The translations under genes and the position numbers were made by a program. DNA of 64,000 nucleotides from Streptomyces varsoviensis (GTDB lineage: Bacteria > Actinomycetota > Actinomycetes > Streptomycetales > Streptomycetaceae): contig NZ_JOBF01000007.1 in NCBI RefSeq assembly GCF_000718635.1, positions 62,001-126,000 of the forward strand. Reading direction: 5' to 3'. Below the pieces are notes generated by a model, which was not told the origin of the DNA, did no database searches, and saw only the letters and a program-made list of their open reading frames with translations. Shown one piece after another: positions 15,228 through 22,662 of the stretch (its first letter is position 1; each line of letters starts with the position of its first letter).

Positions 15228-15323
15228 GGGGAGCGGACCACGCTCCGACGTGCCGCGGCGGGGAGCGGATCACGCCCCGACGTGCAGCGGCAGGAAGCGG
15301 ATCACGTCCCGGCGTGCCGCGCC
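15228..15323. repeat. three 32-bp tandem repeats covering the paaX stop codon
   Basis: Three consecutive 32-bp units (15228-15259, 15260-15291, 15292-15323) share AGCGGAYCACG and CCCGRCGTGC. The third contains the TGA stop (15304-15302) and last codons of the PaaX-type gene; the other two lie beyond the stop. It appears that the 3' end of the gene was duplicated twice. Confidence 0.8.
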
Positions 15324-16060
15324 AGCACCAGGCGGAACTCCTCCTCGAAGGCGTCGTACGCGGCGCGCAGCGCGTCGCCCGGCCAGCGCGGCGGCAGCAG
15401 TGCGGCGGGGAGCACCGGGTCGGCGAGGAGGTGGCGCAGGATGGCGGCGGAGACGGTGAAGCGCTCCGCGAGGCCGTGCGCGTTCCCCAGCGCCCGCTGG
15501 AGGTCGCGGGCGGCCCGCGCCCAGCCGTCGAGGTCCCACAGGGCGGCGGCCAGCTCCGCGGGGTCGGTTTCGGGCCCGCCGGTCAGCAGGGCGCACTGGG
15601 CGAGGACGACGGCGGGCCGGTCCCGAACCAGGTTGGCGGGGCGCAGCCAGGTGCCCTCGCGGAGTTCGGCGAGGCGCAGGGCGGTCATGGCCTGGCGGAG
15701 CGCGGTGCGCTCGGCGGCGGGGCGGCGCTCGGCGGTGACGACGGCGATCTCCCAGCCGCCGTCCCAGCGGCGGGTGCGGGGCGCGCGGCTGTCGTCCTGC
15801 CGGGCCTGGCGGGCGAGCAGCCGGTCGGTGAGCCGGTACGCGCCGCCCTCCGGTACGAGGTCCCCGGCGGCGACCATGCGGGTCAGGGCGGTGCGGACGG
15901 TGCCCTCGGCGGTGCCGAACAGCTCGCCGACGCGGACCAGGGCGCGGGCCGGGAGGGTCGGCGGGTGGTGGCCCAGCAGGGTGGAGAGCACGATCGAGCG
16001 GGCGGTCAGCGGCCGGAGGGCGGCGCGCGGCTCGGCGCCGTCCGGTTCGATGTCGTCCAT
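15302..16060 (-). CDS. PaaX family transcriptional regulator
   Basis: The 252-aa product has the PaaX layout: N-terminal winged helix (LTARSIVLSTLLGHH, then RVGELFGTAEGTVRTALTRM and GAYRLTDRLLARQARQ), a central alpha/beta part (RRWDGGWEIAVV, REGTWLRPANL) and a C-terminal helical domain ending LPPRWPGDALRAAYDAFEEEF. PaaX proteins repress acyl-CoA catabolic genes and are released by aryl- or acyl-CoA. It is divergent from the AidB-like dehydrogenase/crotonase pair and a perfect dyad separates them. I prefer ATG 16060 (AGGGTG upstream); ATG 16081 would add seven residues but lies inside one arm of the dyad. Confidence 0.85.
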   Translation of the reverse strand: MDDIEPDGAEPRAALRPLTARSIVLSTLLGHHPPTLPARALVRVGELFGTAEGTVRTALTRMVAAGDLVPEGGAYRLTDRLLARQARQDDSRAPRTRRWDGGWEIAVVTAERRPAAERTALRQAMTALRLAELREGTWLRPANLVRDRPAVVLAQCALLTGGPETDPAELAAALWDLDGWARAARDLQRALGNAHGLAERFTVSAAILRHLLADPVLPAALLPPRWPGDALRAAYDAFEEEFRLVLARHAGT

Positions 16061-16079
16061 GGCTGAGCACACCCTATCC

Positions 16080-16115
16080 ATTACAGTTCCCCATCACGCA
16101 TCATGGAACTGTAAT
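16080..16115. promoter_or_regulatory. perfect 11-bp dyad operator between paaX-type and acyl-CoA dehydrogenase genes
   Basis: ATTACAGTTCC (16080-16090) and GGAACTGTAAT (16105-16115) are exact inverted repeats separated by 14 bp. Each arm contains TGTAAT reading outwards, which could serve as the -10 of the gene on that side, so one bound dimer could block both promoters. Binding by the PaaX-family protein is inferred from position. Confidence 0.7.
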
Positions 16116-16152
16116 ACCGGTCGCATGCCCGTCGCCCAGCCCGGAGGTCGCC

Positions 16153-17799
16153 GTGAGCACCACGCACGAAGTTCAGAACCAGGCCCCGCCCCTGACCGGC
16201 TTCAGCACGGCCGACGACGCGGCGCTGCTGGAAGCGGTCCGGCGGGACGGCGGCGGGTGGGGCGAGGACGAGATCCGGGCGCTCGGGGCGCGCGCCGGAT
16301 CGGCGGAGGTGCGGGACTGGGCCCGGATGGCCGAGGCGTCGCCGCCCGTCCTGCACACCCATGACCGCTACGGGCACCGCGTCGACGAGGTCGAGTTCCA
16401 CCCGGCCTGGCACCAGCTCATGGCCGCCGCCGTGGAGAGCGGCCAGCACGCCGCCGCCTGGGCCCGGGACCGGCCGGGCGCGCATCTGGTGCGCGCCGCG
16501 AAGTTCTACGCCTGGGCCCAGGCCGAGCCCGGCCACGGCTGCCCGGTCTCCATGACGTACGCGGCCGTGCCCGCGCTGCGCGCGCAGCCGGACCTCGCCG
16601 CCGCCTACGAGCCTCTGCTCGCCGCCGCCGTGTACGATTCCGCGCCGCGCCCGCCGCTGGCCAAGCGGGGGCTGATCGCGGGCATGTCGATGACGGAAAA
16701 GCAGGGCGGCTCGGACGTACGGGCCAACACCACGGCGGCCGTGCCGGCGGTCGACGGCTCGTACCTGATCACTGGGCACAAGTGGTTCACCTCCGCGCCG
16801 ATGAGCGATGTGTTCCTGATCCTGGCGCAGGCGCCGGAGGGGCTGACCTGCTTCCTGCTGCCGCGGGTGCTGCCGGACGGCACGCGCAACGCGATGCGGC
16901 TGATGCGGCTCAAGGACAAGCTCGGCAACCGCTCGAACGCCTCCGCCGAGATCGAGTACGAGCAGGCCGTGGCGTGGCCGGTCGGCGAGCCCGGCCGCGG
17001 GGTGCGCACAATCGTCGAGATGGTCAACATGACGCGGCTGGACTGCGTGCTGGGGTCGGCGGCGGGGATGCGCGCCGGGCTGCGGCAGGCGCTGCACCAC
17101 ACGGCGCACCGGCGCGCGTTCGGAGCGCGCCTGATCGACCAGCCCCTGATGCGCTCCGTCCTCGCGGACCTCGCCGTGGAGTCGGAGGCGGCGACGGTGC
17201 TGGGGCTGCGGCTGGCGGCGGCGCTGGACCGGGCCGAGGCGGGCGACGCGGCGGAGTCGGCGCTGCGGCGGCTCGCGCTGGCGGCGGGCAAGTACTGGGT
17301 GTGCAAGCGCGGCAGCGCGCACGCCGCCGAGGCCCTGGAATGCCTGGGCGGCAACGGCTACGTCGAGGAGTCGGGGATGCCGCGGCTCTACCGGGAGGCG
17401 CCGCTGCTCTCCATCTGGGAGGGGTCCGGCAATGTCGCGGCCCTCGACGTGCTGCGCGCGCTCGCCAAGGAGCCGGCGGCGCTGGACGCCTTCTTCGCCG
17501 AGGTCGACGCGGCGGCGGGCGCGGACGCCCGGCTCGACGCGGCGGTGGCGCGGGTGCGCAAGCTGCTCGGTGAGCTGTCCGACCCGGCGCGGGCCCAGGC
17601 GCTGGCGCGCCGGCTGGCGGAGCAGCTCACGCTCGTCCTCCAGGGGAGCCTGCTGGTGCGGCACAGCCCGCCCGCCGTCGCGGACGCCTTCTGCGCCTCG
17701 CGGCTGGGCGGCGACTGGGGCCACGCGTTCGGCACGCTGCCGCCGGGCACGGACCTCTCGCCGGTGCTGGAACGGGCGCTCCCCGAGGCGTCGCGGTGA
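16153..17799 (+). CDS. AidB-like acyl-CoA dehydrogenase family protein
   Basis: A 548-aa flavoprotein of the AidB branch of acyl-CoA dehydrogenases, longer than the usual 380-400 residues because of an N-terminal domain and C-terminal extension. GTG 16153 is preceded by GGAGG. Marks are GHGCPVSMTYAAVPAL, GMSMTEKQGGSDVRANTT (FAD/substrate loop) and CLGGNGYVEESGMPRLYREAPLLSIWEGSGN at the C-terminal domain. E. coli AidB has weak isovaleryl-CoA dehydrogenase activity and protects DNA from alkylation. Here the crotonase overlapping the 3' end and the divergent PaaX-type regulator point rather to acyl-CoA breakdown. The two roles cannot be separated from sequence. Confidence 0.85.
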   Translation: MSTTHEVQNQAPPLTGFSTADDAALLEAVRRDGGGWGEDEIRALGARAGSAEVRDWARMAEASPPVLHTHDRYGHRVDEVEFHPAWHQLMAAAVESGQHAAAWARDRPGAHLVRAAKFYAWAQAEPGHGCPVSMTYAAVPALRAQPDLAAAYEPLLAAAVYDSAPRPPLAKRGLIAGMSMTEKQGGSDVRANTTAAVPAVDGSYLITGHKWFTSAPMSDVFLILAQAPEGLTCFLLPRVLPDGTRNAMRLMRLKDKLGNRSNASAEIEYEQAVAWPVGEPGRGVRTIVEMVNMTRLDCVLGSAAGMRAGLRQALHHTAHRRAFGARLIDQPLMRSVLADLAVESEAATVLGLRLAAALDRAEAGDAAESALRRLALAAGKYWVCKRGSAHAAEALECLGGNGYVEESGMPRLYREAPLLSIWEGSGNVAALDVLRALAKEPAALDAFFAEVDAAAGADARLDAAVARVRKLLGELSDPARAQALARRLAEQLTLVLQGSLLVRHSPPAVADAFCASRLGGDWGHAFGTLPPGTDLSPVLERALPEASR

Positions 17800-18560
17800 G
17801 CGTCCGCGTCGAACGGGCTGGGGACGTCACCACGGTCATCCTCTCCCGGCCCGAGGCGCGCAACGCTGTGGACGGGCCGACCGCCGCGGCGCTCGCCGAC
17901 GCCTTCCGGGGCTTCGAGGCGGACGACGGGGCGCGGGCGGCGGTGCTGTGGGGCGAGGGCGGCACGTTCTGCGCGGGCGCCGATCTCAAGGCGATGGGAA
18001 CGGAGCGCGCCAACCGCGTCGCGGCGGACGGCGACGGGCCCATGGGGCCCACCCGGATGCGGCTGAGCAAGCCGGTGATCGCGGCCGTCAGCGGTCACGC
18101 GGTGGCGGGCGGGCTGGAGTTGGCGCTCTGGTGCGACCTGCGGGTGGCCGAGGAGGACGCCGTCTTCGGGGTGTTCTGCCGCCGCTGGGGCGTGCCCCTG
18201 ATCGACGGCGGCACGGTGCGGCTCCCCCGCCTGATCGGCGCGGGCCGGGCGATGGACCTGGTATTGACGGGCCGTCCGGTACCGGCCGCCGAGGCGTACG
18301 GAATGGGGCTCGCCAACCGCCTCGTACCGCCCGGACGGTCCCGCGCGGAGGCTGAGCGGCTGGCCGCCGACATCGCCCGCTTCCCGCAGACGTGCCTGCG
18401 CGGCGACCGCGCGTCCCTGCTGGACCAGGAGGGACTGCCGCTCGACGCGGCCATGGAGGCCGAATTCGGATACGGCGTACGGGCCTTGGGCGAGGCCGCG
18501 GAAGGGGCCGCCCGCTTCGCCGGGGGCGCCGGGCGGCACGGGGACTTCACGGACCTTTGA
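17796..18560 (+). CDS. enoyl-CoA hydratase/isomerase family protein
   Basis: A 254-aa crotonase starting at GTG 17796, overlapping the previous stop as GTGA. It has the substrate loop EARNAVDGPTAAALADAF, the oxyanion segment TFCAGADLKAM and VSGHAVAGGLELALWCDLRVA. The first catalytic glutamate position is kept (GGLEL) but the second is replaced (VFCRRWGVPL), so it may act as an isomerase or on an unusual substrate. Its place behind the AidB-like dehydrogenase and under the presumed PaaX operator suggests consecutive steps of one acyl-CoA pathway. Confidence 0.87.
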   Translation: MSVRVERAGDVTTVILSRPEARNAVDGPTAAALADAFRGFEADDGARAAVLWGEGGTFCAGADLKAMGTERANRVAADGDGPMGPTRMRLSKPVIAAVSGHAVAGGLELALWCDLRVAEEDAVFGVFCRRWGVPLIDGGTVRLPRLIGAGRAMDLVLTGRPVPAAEAYGMGLANRLVPPGRSRAEAERLAADIARFPQTCLRGDRASLLDQEGLPLDAAMEAEFGYGVRALGEAAEGAARFAGGAGRHGDFTDL

Positions 18561-18664
18561 GGCCGACGGCGTTTCAAACCCGCGACGCCCCGCCGTTCAG
18601 CCCATCGGAGGAATCCGACCACTCGGGCGACTGATCAACTGCCGTACCGCGCACCATCCTTGGT

Positions 18665-19570
18665 GTGAACGGATGGCTTCGAGCAGGGAGGTCGGCCGTC
18701 GTGGCCGCGATGACCGTACTGGCCACGGCGGGGATGGCCACGGCGGGCGCGGGCACGGTTGCCGACGCGGGCGCGCCGGACGGTCCGGCCGCCGCGGTGC
18801 GCGAGCGGGCGGCGACGGCCCACGACCGCGACGGTCTCCCCCGGCCCCCCGGACCTGCCGGGCCCGCCGCCGGAGCGCGTCCCGCGCACCGCGGGTCGCC
18901 GGTGACCGTGTCGGAGGGCGGGTCTTCGGTGCGCGTGTCGAGGGGCGACGCGTGGGGAGGCTCGTCGGGCGGCTCCTCCTCCGTCTCCGTGTCCGGCGGC
19001 GGCCGGTCCTCCGCCTCCGTGTCCGGCGGCCGGTCCTCCGCCTCCGTGTCCGGGGGCGGCTCCTCCGTCTCCGCCTCCGGCGACGGGTCGTCCGCCTCGG
19101 CGACCGTGCGGGGGCCCGGCGGCTGCGTACGGGCGCGGGCGGGCGCCGGATGGTCCTGGGCCGTGGTCGGCCGCTCGTGCCGCGCCGCCGTGCCGAAGCC
19201 GCCGAAGCGCCCCCCGCCGCCCAAGCCCCGGCCGCCCGAACCCCGTCCGCCCAAGCCCCAGCCTCCCCAGGCCCCCGGGCCGGCGCCCGACCGGCCCGTA
19301 CCGCCGCGGCACCCGGCCCCCACGCCCGTACCCACGCGGCCGTCGCCGGCGACGCCCACCCCTTCGCCCTCTCCCTCGCCCACGCACTCGTCCACCGCCC
19401 CGGCGACGCCCACGCCCTCCCGCACCGCGCCGCGGCCCTACCACCGGATGGTGCACAAGCGGACGGCGGGCGGCCAGTCGATGGTCACGTTCACCCTGCT
19501 GATCATCGCCCCGGCCGTGCTCGCCGCGGCGCTGCTGCGGCCGCGCTCCGGCGGCGGCCGCGACCGCTGA
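18665..19570 (+). CDS. secreted/membrane low-complexity Ser-Gly-Val and Pro-rich protein
   Basis: The 301-aa product has an N-terminal signal-like segment (WLRAGRSAVVAAMTVLATAG), a central region with imperfect repeats of SSASVSGGGRS (about residues 95-140), a long Pro/Lys/Arg then Thr/Ser/Pro tract (about 185-265), and a C-terminal hydrophobic helix (TFTLLIIAPAVLAAALL) followed by basic residues. It would be extracytoplasmic and anchored at its C-terminus, with a proline-rich wall-spanning stalk. No catalytic domain is visible. GTG 18665 keeps the positive N-region; GTG 18701 behind GGGAGG is an alternative. It lies 45 nt upstream of the DUF4239 gene. Function unknown. Confidence 0.65.
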   Translation: MNGWLRAGRSAVVAAMTVLATAGMATAGAGTVADAGAPDGPAAAVRERAATAHDRDGLPRPPGPAGPAAGARPAHRGSPVTVSEGGSSVRVSRGDAWGGSSGGSSSVSVSGGGRSSASVSGGRSSASVSGGGSSVSASGDGSSASATVRGPGGCVRARAGAGWSWAVVGRSCRAAVPKPPKRPPPPKPRPPEPRPPKPQPPQAPGPAPDRPVPPRHPAPTPVPTRPSPATPTPSPSPSPTHSSTAPATPTPSRTAPRPYHRMVHKRTAGGQSMVTFTLLIIAPAVLAAALLRPRSGGGRDR

Positions 19571-19614
19571 CGCGCCGCGTCGCCGGTATCCCGTACGTCC
19601 TTCGGAGGTTTCCC

Positions 19615-20370
19615 GTGTCGGAGTGGCTGGTCCTGACCCTGGCGATGGCCGCCGCGTGCGGCGTGGTCCTGACGATCACCGTGCTCAGACAGCGCCGAGT
19701 GGGCGAGGACGACGATCCGACCGAGACGCCGGACGTCATCGAGTACATGACCATGATGGTCGGCGTGGTCTATGCCATCGTGCTCGGCCTCGCCATCGCC
19801 GGGGTGTGGGAGGCGCGGACCGCCGCGCAGGACGGGGTGCGCGCCGAGGCGCAGGCGCTGCACGAGGTGAGCGAGCGGGTCCAGGCGTACGCGCCGACGG
19901 CCCGCGACGAGACCCGCGCGGACGTGCACGCGTACGTCCGCCACGTGGTGCGCGTGGAGTGGCCGCGGATGCTCGACACGGGGCAGCTCACCGACCGCGG
20001 GACCGAGCTGCTGGACAAGGTGCGCGAGGACGTCACGGCGTACGTGCCGCGCGACGACCACGAGAACCAGTCGTACCAGCCGCTGCTGGACCAGGTCGGC
20101 GCGGCGGACGACGCGCGGGGCGAGCGGGCGCACAACGCCGGCGACACGATGCCGGGGGTGGTGTGGTTCGGGCTGATCGTCGGCGCGCTGGTGGCCGTGG
20201 GGCTGATCTTCACCCTGCAGATCCGGCGCTCGGGGCGGGAGTTGCTGCTGGCCGGGCTCTACAGCGCGCTGATCGCCTTTCTGCTCTTCCTCATCTGGGA
20301 CTTCGACTCGCCGTTCGGCCACGCCGTGGGCGACGCGACGGGCCCGTTCACCGTCCTGTTCGCCGTCTGA
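19615..20370 (+). CDS. DUF4239 (bestrophin-like) integral membrane protein
   Basis: GTG 19615 follows GGAGG at a good spacing and gives a 251-aa protein. Helices: about 3-20 (WLVLTLAMAAACGVVLTI), 43-62 (MTMMVGVVYAIVLGLAIAGV), and two C-terminal helices (VVWFGLIVGALVAVGLIF; LLLAGLYSALIAFLLFLIW). The soluble part between them is helical (AQDGVRAEAQALHEVSERVQ). This layout matches DUF4239, a family of unknown function sometimes compared to bestrophin-type channels. It may share a transcript with the preceding low-complexity protein. Confidence 0.82.
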   Translation: MSEWLVLTLAMAAACGVVLTITVLRQRRVGEDDDPTETPDVIEYMTMMVGVVYAIVLGLAIAGVWEARTAAQDGVRAEAQALHEVSERVQAYAPTARDETRADVHAYVRHVVRVEWPRMLDTGQLTDRGTELLDKVREDVTAYVPRDDHENQSYQPLLDQVGAADDARGERAHNAGDTMPGVVWFGLIVGALVAVGLIFTLQIRRSGRELLLAGLYSALIAFLLFLIWDFDSPFGHAVGDATGPFTVLFAV

Positions 20371-20382
20371 GGGCCGGGCCCG

Positions 20383-21666
20383 TCACCGCGTCCGCCAGCT
20401 CACCGGCAGGTGTTTGAGGCCGTTCTGGAAGTTGGAGGCCAGCCGGACGGGCTCCCCCGCCCGTTCGAGGCCGGGCAGCCCCTCCAGGGTGGCGCGCAGC
20501 ATGGCCCGCAGTTGTACGCGCGCGAGGTGCGCGCCCAGGCACAGGTGCGGGCCGTGGCCGAAGCTGACGTGCGGGCCCGGGGCGCGGGTGATGTCGAAGC
20601 GGTCGGGGTCGGGGAAGACGGTCTCGTCCCGGTTGGCGGAGGCGTGATAGACGACGACCTTCTCGCCGCGCCGGACGGACACGCCGCCCAGCTCGACGTC
20701 GCGGGTGGCCGTGCGCCGGAAGTCCATCACGGGCGGCCAGTAGCGCAGCAGTTCCTCGACGGCGGAGTCGGTGAGTTCGGGCTCGCTCAGCAGGCGCGCG
20801 TACTGCTCCGGGTGGTCGAGGAGGGTCAGCAGGGCCCCGGGGATGCCGTTGCGCAGCGTCTCGTTCCCGGCCACCGCGAAGAGGAAGAACATGTTCTCGA
20901 ACTCCTCGCGGTTCAGGCCGCCCTCCCTCATGTGGGCCATCACGCTGCCGGGCCGGGGCGCCTCGGCCAGCGCGTGCGCGTACGCGAACATGTCGGCGAG
21001 CGCCGCGCGCGAGCGGGGGTTCACGGCGCTGCCGTCCGGCCGGGCCCGGAGCGCCGGCCGGGCCGCGACCGCCGCGCGCCCCATCTCGCTGAGGCCCTCC
21101 GCGCCCGTCGCGTGCCCCGCGTATTCAGGGTCTTGGTACCCGATCACCCGGTTCGACCAGTCGAACAGCAGCCGGCGGTCGCGCTCCGGCACGCCCAGGA
21201 CATGGGCGAGCGTCCAGACCGGCAGATCGCCGGCCAGCTCCACGTAGTCGGCCGTGCCGCGCGCCGCGACGCCGTCGATCAGCGCCCGCGCCCGCGCCTC
21301 GATGACCTCCTCCAGCTCGCGCACGGCGCGCGGCGTGAAGGACGCCGCGACGATCCGCCGCAGCCGGGCGTGTGCCGGCGGGTCCTGATTGAGCATCATG
21401 GCCCGTACGAACGCCAGGTCGCCGGCGGTGTCGGGGTCGCGGATCTGGGTGGCGCCGAGATGCGAGGAGTAGTCCTCGGGGGTGCGCAGCACGTGCCGGA
21501 CGTCGGCGTGCCGGAAGACGGCCCAGAAGCCGGGGCCGGCCGGCCAGGGCCCGTCGGCGGGCTCCTCGACCCAGCACACGGGCCGGGTGGCCCGCAGCTC
21601 CCGGAACAGGTCGTAGGGCACCCCGCGGGCGTACGTCTCCGGCGCGAACACGTCGTCGGCACTCAC
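20383..21666 (-). CDS. cytochrome P450
   Basis: A 427-aa class I bacterial P450. Visible marks: I-helix FLFAVAGNETLRNG (oxygen-binding Thr in AGNET), the ExxR pair in VEELLRYWPPV and a heme-binding loop FGHGPHLCLGAHLAR with Cys near residue 376. MMLNQDPPAHARLRRIV is typical of the CYP124/125/142-like sterol or long-chain lipid hydroxylases; AGNET(L/T)RN especially recalls CYP125. The start is GTG 21666. Redox partners are not nearby. It is divergent from a PaaI-type thioesterase across an 88-bp gap containing an inverted repeat. The sterol/lipid substrate is inference. Confidence 0.92.
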   Translation of the reverse strand: MSADDVFAPETYARGVPYDLFRELRATRPVCWVEEPADGPWPAGPGFWAVFRHADVRHVLRTPEDYSSHLGATQIRDPDTAGDLAFVRAMMLNQDPPAHARLRRIVAASFTPRAVRELEEVIEARARALIDGVAARGTADYVELAGDLPVWTLAHVLGVPERDRRLLFDWSNRVIGYQDPEYAGHATGAEGLSEMGRAAVAARPALRARPDGSAVNPRSRAALADMFAYAHALAEAPRPGSVMAHMREGGLNREEFENMFFLFAVAGNETLRNGIPGALLTLLDHPEQYARLLSEPELTDSAVEELLRYWPPVMDFRRTATRDVELGGVSVRRGEKVVVYHASANRDETVFPDPDRFDITRAPGPHVSFGHGPHLCLGAHLARVQLRAMLRATLEGLPGLERAGEPVRLASNFQNGLKHLPVSWRTR

Positions 21667-21692
21667 GCCGCGACCGTACGGCGTGGCCTGGT

Positions 21693-21719
21693 GGACACGT
21701 CAAGTGCGGGTGCGTGTCC
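21693..21719. promoter_or_regulatory. inverted repeat between P450 and thioesterase genes
   Basis: GGACACG (21693-21699) and CGTGTCC (21713-21719) are exact inverted repeats with a 13-bp spacer in the divergent promoter region. CCTGGTGG is also directly repeated around it. A TetR-type or similar repressor site is possible. Confidence 0.4.
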
Positions 21720-21754
21720 TGGTGGCCGCGTCGGGAGATCGCCACAATGGCGCG

Positions 21755-22168
21755 ATGACGCTGACGAACGAAGCCGCCGCCGCGATCCTCGCCGACAACT
21801 TCGCCCCGTGGGTCCGCGACCTGGGGCTGACCGTGACCGAGACCGGCGAGCGCCACGCGGTGCTGCGGCTGCCCTGGTCGGAGGGGCTGGCGCGGGAGGG
21901 CGGCGCGCTGTCCGGGCAGGCGCTGATGGCCGCCGCCGACACGGCCACCGTGATCGCCGTCTCGGCCGCCCGCGGCGGGTTCGGGCCGATGACGACCGTT
22001 CAGCAGTCCATCGCCTTCCAGCGCCCGGTCACCGGCACGGACGTGCTGATCAGGGCGGCTGTCACCAAGCTCGGGCGGCGGCTGGCGTTCGCCGACATCA
22101 CCCTGACCGCCGAGGGCGCCGACGAGCCGGCCGCCCACGCCACGACGGTCTACGCCCTCGCTGACTGA
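21755..22168 (+). CDS. PaaI family hotdog thioesterase
   Basis: A 137-aa single-domain hotdog protein. ATG 21755 begins MTLTNEAAAAILADNFAPWV; the frame is open upstream but no better start is seen. GALSGQALMAAADTATVIAV is the central helix with the thioesterase catalytic acid region (aspartate in AADTAT), followed by TTVQQSIAFQRPVTG and the usual C-terminal strands. PaaI-type enzymes hydrolyse aryl- or short acyl-CoA esters. It is divergent from the P450 and may share its regulation. Confidence 0.85.
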   Translation: MTLTNEAAAAILADNFAPWVRDLGLTVTETGERHAVLRLPWSEGLAREGGALSGQALMAAADTATVIAVSAARGGFGPMTTVQQSIAFQRPVTGTDVLIRAAVTKLGRRLAFADITLTAEGADEPAAHATTVYALAD

Positions 22169-22662
22169 CCGGCCGACGAACGGGGCGACGGGGGCGACCG
22201 GGGCGACCGGCGATCAGGACGGCCCGGCCACTGCGATCGCCGCTCCGGGCCCGCGCGACGGCCACGCCAGGGCACGCGAGCCGTGTCGGGCGCCGCCTCG
22301 GGCGGCGGTTTCCGGCCACGCTCCGGGCGGCGGCGGGTACGGGCCTGGGCGCGGCCTCGTACGAGCGCGGGCGTGGCCGCGCGCGGTCCCGGGAACGTCT
22401 GCCCCCGCGTGGTCGCGCGCGGGCCCGAGCGGCTTCTCCGCGTGGCCGCGTGCGGTCCGGGGAGCGCTCCCCCACGCCCCTCCGGGAGCGCCGTCGGGCG
22501 TGGTTTCGTACGGCTCCGGGCCCGCTTCCCACCGCGGCTTCGTACGGCTGGATCTTTCCCTCGGCCCCCTTGAGCCGATCGGCCGCAATGGCTTAGGTGG
22601 TACGGAGCACCACGCCCGACGGCGACGGAAGTCGCGGCAGCAACGGACGGGAGGCACAGGTC
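22169..22662. other. gene-free, repeat-bearing interval upstream of egtA
   Basis: No convincing gene. The first 400 bp are extremely GC-rich with degenerate repeats of roughly 33-36 bp spacing: CGTGGCCGCGCGCGG-like words at 22372, 22408 and 22441, and TTCGTACGGCT at 22505 and 22539. Short GGCGACCGG repeats lie near 22190-22215. The last 100 bp carry the likely egt promoter. Confidence 0.5.
22570..22598 (+). promoter_or_regulatory. candidate promoter of the egtABCD operon
   Basis: TTGAGC (22570-22575) and TTAGGT (22593-22598) are spaced by 17 bp, fitting a housekeeping-type promoter. Transcription would start near 22605, leaving a leader of about 58 nt before the egtA ATG at 22663, which has GGAGG at 22650. 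Confidence 0.4.

Noticed and set aside
18574..19456. Two long minus-strand frames opposite the low-complexity secreted protein
   Set aside because: Their products are Gly/Arg repeats with no signal, fold or ribosome site; the plus-strand frame has a signal-like N-terminus and a C-terminal membrane helix.
22169..22560. Degenerate 33-36 bp spaced repeats considered as a CRISPR array
   Set aside because: The repeats are short, imperfect and GC-rich, the spacing is irregular and there are no cas genes; they look like simple sequence drift.
22283..22573. 96-codon frame upstream of egtA
   Set aside because: It consists of Arg/Gly/Pro from the GC-rich repeats and overlaps the likely egt promoter.
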